Of a stretch of DNA of 23,809 bases, positions 15,373 to 23,809 are shown one piece after another (positions within the stretch are counted from its first letter, which is position 1; each line of letters opens with the position of its first letter). A program made the position numbers and the translations under genes. This DNA comes from CAYVBN01 sp964538565 (GTDB taxonomy: Bacteria > Pseudomonadota > Alphaproteobacteria > Rhizobiales > Xanthobacteraceae), in the NCBI GenBank assembly GCA_964538565.1, contig CAZIGW010000142.1, positions 1 to 23,809 on the forward strand, in the 5' to 3' direction. The notes below the pieces were generated by a model that saw only the letters and a list, made by a program, of their open reading frames with translations, was not told the DNA's origin and ran no database searches.

Positions 15373-18300
15373 ATGACCTTCGCCTCGAAGCTGATTCGCG
15401 GCATGTCCGCCGCGGGAATCGTGGCTGCCTTCTGCCTGCCGGCCGCCGCGCAGGAGGGGCTGCTGTCGCCGTTGAAGCCGCTGCTGTCGGGAGCGGTCGC
15501 CAATGCGACGCCGAATCCGGCCCCGAGCGCCTCCCCGGGCGTCGGCGAGTGGAGCGGCCAGTCGGGCGCCTCGGGCGATCCCTCGATGCAGGCCGATGCG
15601 ATCCGCGCGGCAGCGGCGAATTTCCCCGCCTGCGTCGAATCGCTGTGGCCGCAGGCCGCGCGCCGCGGCGTCTCGCGCGCCACATTCGACGCCTATGCGC
15701 GGCCGCTGACGCCCGATCTCAAGATCATGGACTATCTGGACTCGCAGCCGGAGTTCACCAGGCCGCTGTGGGAATACCTCGACCTGCTCGTCAGCGACGA
15801 GCGCATCCAGCAGGGGCGCGAGATTCTCGCCCGCTATCGCCCGATCTTCGATGCGGCCGAGGCGATCTATGGCGTCGATCGCCACGTCATTACCGCCATC
15901 TGGGGCATCGAATCGAAATACGGCGCCGCCATCGGCGAACGCCCGGTGCTGCGCTCGACCGCGACGCTCGCCTGCATCGGGCGGCGCCAGGCGTATTTCC
16001 GCGAGGAATTCCTCTCCGCGCTCGAGATCCTGCAGCGCGGCGATGTGCAGCCCGACCACCTCAAGGGCTCGTGGGCGGGAGCGTTCGGGCCGACGCAGTT
16101 CATGCCGACGGCGTTCAAGCGCTACGCCGTCGACTTCGACGGCGACGGACGCCGCGACGTCGTCGATTCCGTGCCCGACGTCATCGGTTCGACCGCCAAC
16201 AATCTCAAGCTCGACGGTTGGGTCAGCGGCCAGTCCTGGGGCTACGAGGTCGTCGTACCGCAGGGTTTCGATTATCTGCTGGCCGACCGCAACCGCCAGC
16301 TGACGATCCGCCAATGGGAGCAGCTTGGGCTTCGCCGCGCCGGCGGCCAGCCGTTCCCGCGCCCGGGCGACCGGGCCTTTCTGCTCGTGCCGGCCGGGGC
16401 CCGCGGCCCAGCGTTCCTCATGCTGCAGAACTTCAGCGTGATCATGAAATACAACCCGGCAGAGGCCTATGCGCTCGCCATCGGGCATCTCGCCGACCGG
16501 CTGCGCGGCGGCGGCCCGCTGGTGCAGCCGTGGCCGCGCGATGAACGGATGCTGAGCCTGACCGAGCGTTTCGAGCTGCAGGCGCTGCTCGCGCGCCGCG
16601 ATCCGCAAATTCCAGCTCGCGACCGGCGCGGTTCCGGACGGGTTCGCCACCGCCGAGCTTCTCGATCGGCTGCGCGCGCCGTAACATGGTGCCGCGGAGA
16701 GGTCCGGCCGCGACCTTCAACCGGACACCTGCGGCGTGCTAAGTATCCGTGCGGGCGGCGAGCCTTTCGGCGCCGCCGGCCGGCGGGCGTGTCCGATCGC
16801 GCGCCCCCAGGCGTTAAAAGTCCGAATCGGTTCGTTCAACTTCGGGTCGTCAGGCTGGTCCAGATGGCAAAGCGCGGCTTGGCGCAGCGTCTCCTCGTTC
16901 TCGCGCTCGGCGGGGCGATGGAGCTTTTTGCCGCCGTCCTGGTGTCGCTCGCGCTGACCGCACCCGCCTCGGCGCAGTTTTTTCCTTTCGGCGACCGCTT
17001 TCCGTTCTTCGGCGGCGAGCGATTTCGCCGTCCCCCGGTCTACCAGGAGCCGCGCGCGCCGGTCGACTATTCGCACGCGCCGTCGCCGCGCAAATCGGAG
17101 ACCGCGCCGCTGACGACGATCGTGGTGATGGGCGATTCGATGGCCGACTGGCTCGCCTATGGGCTCGAACTCGCCTACGCGGATTCTCCCGAGATGGGCG
17201 TCGTGCGCCGGCACCGCACCTGGTCGGGGCTCGTGCGCAACGACCAGAAGAGCGACCATCCCGACTGGCCGGCGACCGCGCGCGAGATCCTCGCGGGCGA
17301 AAACGCGAACTTCGTCGTCATGATGGTCGGGCTCAACGACCGCCAATCGATCCGCGAGCGTCCGCCCGTGCATCCGGCGCCGCCGAAGCCGACAGCCCAG
17401 AAGAACGGCAAGGACGCGAAGGACGCCAAGGAGGCGAAAGACGGCAAGGACGGCAAGGACCAGAAGGAGACCAAGGACGAACAGGCGGCGAATGGCGAGG
17501 CCTCGGCACCGTCCTCGCAGCCGACCGGTCCGGGTGGCACCTACGAATTTCGCTCGGAGAAATGGGCCGACTTCTACGTCAAGCGAATCGACGAAACGAT
17601 CGCCGCGCTCAAGAGCAAGAACGTCCCGGTCATCTGGGTCGGGCTGCCGCCGATTCGCGGCACCAAGTCGATGTCGGACATCAGCTACCTGAACGATCTC
17701 TACCGCAGCCGCGCCGAGAAGGCCGGCATCATCTACGTCGACGTCTGGGACGGCTTCGTCGACGAGAGCGGCCGCTTCGCCGTCCAGGGACCGGATTTCG
17801 AAGGCCAGATTCGCCGCCTGCGCACGCCCGACGGCGTCTATTTCACCAAGGCGGGCGCGCGCAAGCTCGCCCACTATGTGGAGCGCGAGATCCAGCGCGT
17901 GATGAACAATCGCGCCACGCCGGTTTCGCTGCCGGTCACCGACGAGCCGCTGCCGCAGACGCCGACTCCCAAGCCCGGAACCTCGATGCCGCGGCCGATG
18001 TCCGGACCGGTGGTGCCGCTCACGGCCAACGTCAACGAGTCGAACGAGCTGCTCGGCGGCGGAAGCCCGCACCAGAGCGTGAGCGATCCGACCGCGACGC
18101 GCGTGCTCGTCAAGGGCGACCCGATCCCGGCGCCGGCCGGACGCGCCGACGATTTCGCCTGGCCGCGCCGCGACGTGGCGCCGGTCGGGACGGACCCGGT
18201 GGCGGCGACCACCACGCTGCCGATCCCGGTGCTGGCGGAGCGTCCGCCGCCGGCGCCGGCCGATTCGGAATCGAGCGAATCGCAGAAGCGCACCGCCGAA

Positions 18301-18411
18301 GAGACGGCTCCGCGCAGGCGCCGCGCAACCGCGTTCGAGCCGCGCAGCGCGCCCGCTCCGGCGCGGCGGCCGAACTCCTTCTTCCCGTTCTTCTCGTTCT
18401 TCGGTCGCTGA
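15373..18411 (+). CDS. Lytic murein transglycosylase, 3'-frameshifted and read in frame into the DUF459 gene
   Basis: As it stands this is a 1012-residue open frame. Residues 1-409 are an MltB-family (SLT_2) lytic transglycosylase, which cleaves peptidoglycan in the periplasm: signal peptide ending near PAAAQ-E, catalytic Glu180 in WGIESKYG, and GAFGPTQFMPT. A C-terminal peptidoglycan-binding domain begins at ERFELQALLARR (to 409) but then breaks. Its remaining end, AIRKFQLATGAVPDG..., continues in the next frame to a TAA at 16682-16684. The original frame instead reads 88 arginine-rich, non-protein-like residues and joins the downstream hydrolase at residue 498. The natural gene is inferred to have ended at 16684. 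ATG 15373 follows GGGGACACGGGG. The transglycosylase call is firm; a functional fusion is doubtful. Confidence 0.8.
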   Translation: MTFASKLIRGMSAAGIVAAFCLPAAAQEGLLSPLKPLLSGAVANATPNPAPSASPGVGEWSGQSGASGDPSMQADAIRAAAANFPACVESLWPQAARRGVSRATFDAYARPLTPDLKIMDYLDSQPEFTRPLWEYLDLLVSDERIQQGREILARYRPIFDAAEAIYGVDRHVITAIWGIESKYGAAIGERPVLRSTATLACIGRRQAYFREEFLSALEILQRGDVQPDHLKGSWAGAFGPTQFMPTAFKRYAVDFDGDGRRDVVDSVPDVIGSTANNLKLDGWVSGQSWGYEVVVPQGFDYLLADRNRQLTIRQWEQLGLRRAGGQPFPRPGDRAFLLVPAGARGPAFLMLQNFSVIMKYNPAEAYALAIGHLADRLRGGGPLVQPWPRDERMLSLTERFELQALLARRDPQIPARDRRGSGRVRHRRASRSAARAVTWCRGEVRPRPSTGHLRRAKYPCGRRAFRRRRPAGVSDRAPPGVKSPNRFVQLRVVRLVQMAKRGLAQRLLVLALGGAMELFAAVLVSLALTAPASAQFFPFGDRFPFFGGERFRRPPVYQEPRAPVDYSHAPSPRKSETAPLTTIVVMGDSMADWLAYGLELAYADSPEMGVVRRHRTWSGLVRNDQKSDHPDWPATAREILAGENANFVVMMVGLNDRQSIRERPPVHPAPPKPTAQKNGKDAKDAKEAKDGKDGKDQKETKDEQAANGEASAPSSQPTGPGGTYEFRSEKWADFYVKRIDETIAALKSKNVPVIWVGLPPIRGTKSMSDISYLNDLYRSRAEKAGIIYVDVWDGFVDESGRFAVQGPDFEGQIRRLRTPDGVYFTKAGARKLAHYVEREIQRVMNNRATPVSLPVTDEPLPQTPTPKPGTSMPRPMSGPVVPLTANVNESNELLGGGSPHQSVSDPTATRVLVKGDPIPAPAGRADDFAWPRRDVAPVGTDPVAATTTLPIPVLAERPPPAPADSESSESQKRTAEETAPRRRRATAFEPRSAPAPARRPNSFFPFFSFFGR
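16598..16684 (+). pseudogene. Out-of-frame remnant of the transglycosylase peptidoglycan-binding domain
   Basis: In the frame one base ahead, these bases encode AIRKFQLATGAVPDG and then FATAELLDRL, ending at TAA. This is the last helix pair of a PG_binding_1 domain, as expected at the end of rhizobial MltB-type proteins. The middle of that domain (the DG-x-x-G-x-x-T segment, about 18 residues) is absent between ALLARR and AIRKFQ. The break therefore looks like a deletion whose length is not a multiple of three rather than a single-base error. Confidence 0.75.
16864..18411 (+). CDS. DUF459 SGNH/GDSL-type hydrolase, secreted
   Basis: Starting at ATG 16864 this is a 515-residue protein with a signal peptide (hydrophobic stretch, cleavage near ASA-Q). 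The SGNH-like domain opens with VVMGDSMADWLAYGL (nucleophile Ser92), has GLND (Asn158 region) and ends with DGVYFTKAGARKLAHYVE (323-340). At block V the usual Asp-x-x-His appears as Asp323-x-x-Tyr326. Between GLND and the next conserved part lies a Lys-Asp triplet repeat (180-205) and a Ser/Pro linker, absent from a minimal domain. The last 170 residues are Pro-rich and low in order, ending in a Phe-rich motif. DUF459 members are annotated as periplasmic hydrolases, some linked to polysaccharide acyl groups; the substrate is unknown. The open frame continues upstream into the broken transglycosylase. Confidence 0.85.
   Translation: MAKRGLAQRLLVLALGGAMELFAAVLVSLALTAPASAQFFPFGDRFPFFGGERFRRPPVYQEPRAPVDYSHAPSPRKSETAPLTTIVVMGDSMADWLAYGLELAYADSPEMGVVRRHRTWSGLVRNDQKSDHPDWPATAREILAGENANFVVMMVGLNDRQSIRERPPVHPAPPKPTAQKNGKDAKDAKEAKDGKDGKDQKETKDEQAANGEASAPSSQPTGPGGTYEFRSEKWADFYVKRIDETIAALKSKNVPVIWVGLPPIRGTKSMSDISYLNDLYRSRAEKAGIIYVDVWDGFVDESGRFAVQGPDFEGQIRRLRTPDGVYFTKAGARKLAHYVEREIQRVMNNRATPVSLPVTDEPLPQTPTPKPGTSMPRPMSGPVVPLTANVNESNELLGGGSPHQSVSDPTATRVLVKGDPIPAPAGRADDFAWPRRDVAPVGTDPVAATTTLPIPVLAERPPPAPADSESSESQKRTAEETAPRRRRATAFEPRSAPAPARRPNSFFPFFSFFGR
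17401..17478 (+). repeat. In-gene triplet repeat coding Lys-Asp/Glu units
   Basis: Twenty-six codons read as repeats of x-Lys-Asp or x-Lys-Glu (GKD, AKD, AKE, GKD, GKD, QKE, TKD), with GGCAAGGAC recurring at DNA level. Near-exact 9-base units suggest replication-slippage growth, so length may vary between strains. The encoded stretch is highly charged and probably a disordered or helical linker. Confidence 0.8.
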
Positions 18412-18433
18412 GGGCGCGCGAAACGCAGCGCCC
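18412..18433. terminator. Shared hairpin between convergent DUF459 and gltD genes
   Basis: GGGCGC-GCG-AAA-CGC-A-GCGCCC makes nine pairs with one bulged A, in the 31-base gap between two convergent stops. Position and symmetry suit a bidirectional terminator, though neither side has a strong T-run. Confidence 0.5.
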
Positions 18434-18442
18434 GTCGCGTTG

Positions 18443-19861
18443 TCAGCGCGGCAGGGTGGTCGATCCCATCAGGAATTTGTCGACGGCGTGCGCGGCCTGC
18501 CGCCCCTCGCGGATCGCCCATACGACCAGCGACTGTCCGCGGCGCATGTCGCCGGCGGTGAACACCTTGTCGAGCGAGGTGCGGTACGTGCTGGTGTCGG
18601 CGAGCACGTTGCCGCGAGGGTCGAGCGCGACGCCGAGGCTCTCGATCATCCCGGCGTGCACCGGGTGAACGAACCCCATGGCGAGCAGCACGAGGTCGGC
18701 CTCGAGCGCGAACTCGGAGCCGGCGACCGGCTGCAGCTTGTCGTCGACGCGCACGCAGTGGAGCTTTTTCACGACCCCGTCCACGCCGGAGAACTTCTGC
18801 GTCATCACCGAGAATTCGCGCTCGGCGCCTTCCTCGTGGCTCGATGAGGTGCGCAGCTTGAGCGGCCACCCCGGCCAGGTGAGGAGCTTGTTCTCCTTCT
18901 CGGGCGGGCGCGGCATGATCTCGAGCTGAACGATCGAGGCCGCGCCCTGGCGGGCCGAGGTGCCGATGCAGTCGGAGCCGGTGTCGCCGCCCCCGATGAC
19001 GATGACGTGCTTGCCGGTGGCGAGGATCGGCTCGACGTCGCCCAGCGGCTCGCCGCTCACGCGGCGGTTCTGCTGCGGCAGGAAATCCATGGCGAAATGG
19101 ATGCCGGCGAGATCCCGCCCCGGAATCGGCAGGTCGCGCGGCGCCTCGGCGCCGCCGGCGAGCACCACGGCATCGTACTCGGCGACGAGCTCTTGCGCCG
19201 GAAGATCGACGCCGACGTTGACGCCGCAGTGGAAGGTCACGCCTTCCGCCTGCATCTGCGCGACCCGGCGGTCGACGATGTGCTTCTCCATCTTGAAGTC
19301 CGGGATGCCGTAGCGCAGCAGGCCCCCGGCCTTGGCGTTGCGCTCGAACACGTGCACGTCGTGACCGGCGCGCGCGAGCTGCTGGGCGCAGGCGAGGCCC
19401 GCCGGGCCCGAGCCGACGACCGCGACCCGCTTGCCGGGCTGGACCTTCGGCGGCTCGGGCTTGATCCAGCCCTGCTCGAACGCGCGATCGGCGATCATGC
19501 ATTCGATCGTCTTGATGGTGACCGGATTGTCGTCGAGGTTGAGCGTGCAGGCGGCTTCGCACGGCGCGGGACAGACGCGGCCGGTCACCTCGGGAAAATT
19601 GTTGGTCGAATGCAGGTTGCGCGCGGCGTCCTGCCAGTCGCCGCGATACACCAGGTCGTTCCAGTCGGGGATCTGGTTGTTCACGGGGCAGCCCGTATGG
19701 CAATAGGGAATGCCGCAGTTCATGCAGCGTGCCGCCTGCTCGCGCGTTTCCTTCTCCGGCAGCGGCAGGACGAACTCGCGATAGTGCTGCACGCGCTTTT
19801 CGACCGGCTCGTAGTGCCGATCCTTGCGGTCGAATTCGAGAAACCCGGTAATCTTTCCCAT
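18443..19861 (-). CDS. gltD: Glutamate synthase (NADPH) small subunit
   Basis: This 472-residue flavoprotein supplies electrons from NADPH to the large subunit for making two glutamates from glutamine and 2-oxoglutarate. The N-terminal part has two cysteine groups for 4Fe-4S clusters: Cys46, 49, 54 and 58 in CMNCGIPYCHTGC, and Cys97, 101 and 105 in CPAPCEAAC. FAD binding is shown by VAVVGSGPAGL (147-156), NAD(P)H binding by VIVIGGGDTGSD, and a late GDMRRGQSLVVWAI region closes the FAD site. Length is normal. It lies 158 bases downstream of gltB on the same strand, so the two are presumably one transcript; the ribosome site before ATG is weak. Confidence 0.97.
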   Translation of the reverse strand: MGKITGFLEFDRKDRHYEPVEKRVQHYREFVLPLPEKETREQAARCMNCGIPYCHTGCPVNNQIPDWNDLVYRGDWQDAARNLHSTNNFPEVTGRVCPAPCEAACTLNLDDNPVTIKTIECMIADRAFEQGWIKPEPPKVQPGKRVAVVGSGPAGLACAQQLARAGHDVHVFERNAKAGGLLRYGIPDFKMEKHIVDRRVAQMQAEGVTFHCGVNVGVDLPAQELVAEYDAVVLAGGAEAPRDLPIPGRDLAGIHFAMDFLPQQNRRVSGEPLGDVEPILATGKHVIVIGGGDTGSDCIGTSARQGAASIVQLEIMPRPPEKENKLLTWPGWPLKLRTSSSHEEGAEREFSVMTQKFSGVDGVVKKLHCVRVDDKLQPVAGSEFALEADLVLLAMGFVHPVHAGMIESLGVALDPRGNVLADTSTYRTSLDKVFTAGDMRRGQSLVVWAIREGRQAAHAVDKFLMGSTTLPR

Positions 19862-19945
19862 GTGACGTCTGCTCTATCGGACCCGTGCACTCCGAACCAT
19901 CAGCTCGGTCGGCAGTTGCGAATGATTGCCGGCGCCGGCCGTGAC

Positions 19946-19969
19946 GCCGGCCGCATCGATCCGGCCGGC
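19946..19969. other. Strong hairpin between gltB and gltD
   Basis: GCCGGCCG and CGGCCGGC form eight perfect pairs around an 8-base loop (CATCGATC). A further self-complementary 12-mer, GCCGGCGCCGGC, lies next to it (19928-19939). No T-run follows on the - strand. It may separate mRNA stability or levels of gltB and gltD. Confidence 0.5.
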
Positions 19970-20019
19970 CGCTCCCCGCAGGAGAACCGGACCGGTGGCG
20001 AGCGGCCGCGTGGTCGACT

Positions 20020-23809
<3,790 letters not shown>

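Noticed and set aside
17401..17478. Possible CRISPR-like or tandem DNA array
   Set aside because: The units are in-frame triplet codons inside a coding region without spacers; this is a protein repeat.

Overview
This GC-rich window (roughly two thirds G+C by eye) reads as chromosomal DNA of an alphaproteobacterium, most likely Hyphomicrobiales/Rhizobiales near the Bradyrhizobium-Rhodopseudomonas side. The reasons are the protein flavours (single-chain indolepyruvate oxidoreductase, DUF459 hydrolase beside an MltB-type transglycosylase, KdsD and GalU), a rhizobial-looking intergenic palindromic repeat, and TTAA-rich sites confined to intergenic gaps. Nearly every base lies in a plausible gene. 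No tRNA, rRNA, CRISPR array, insertion sequence, phage gene or integration site was seen, and no gene-free stretch exceeds 300 bases.

Region 1 (1-4189, + strand) is a catabolic cassette: TRAP small and large permeases, a short-chain dehydrogenase/reductase (SDR) and an acyl-CoA dehydrogenase, tightly packed and probably one operon. The matching solute-binding protein is presumably just left of the window. The substrate is likely an organic acid but cannot be named.

Region 2 (4190-8490, + strand) holds a small PilZ protein (c-di-GMP type) and a large single-chain indolepyruvate ferredoxin oxidoreductase. Region 3 (8540-11213) holds a secreted 5'-nucleotidase-type metallophosphatase on the - strand, divergent from ferrochelatase hemH. 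Region 4 (11356-12810) is a stomatin/SPFH-NfeD membrane pair. A repeat-bearing gap (12811-13065) follows.

Region 5 (13066-18411) is an envelope block: kdsD and galU on the - strand supply Kdo and UDP-glucose precursors. Divergent from them lie a lytic murein transglycosylase and a DUF459 SGNH hydrolase. The transglycosylase carries an internal deletion plus frameshift in its C-terminal peptidoglycan-binding domain. Its normal stop is therefore bypassed and the frame runs into the hydrolase as one 1012-residue open frame. Region 6 (18443-23809, - strand) is gltB (cut by the window edge) and gltD, the two glutamate synthase subunits.

No undescribed multi-gene system was found. The points most worth a second look are the broken/fused transglycosylase-hydrolase locus, the SDR that has lost its catalytic tyrosine, and the hydrolase with a Lys-Asp repeat inserted in its catalytic domain and Tyr where the catalytic His is expected.
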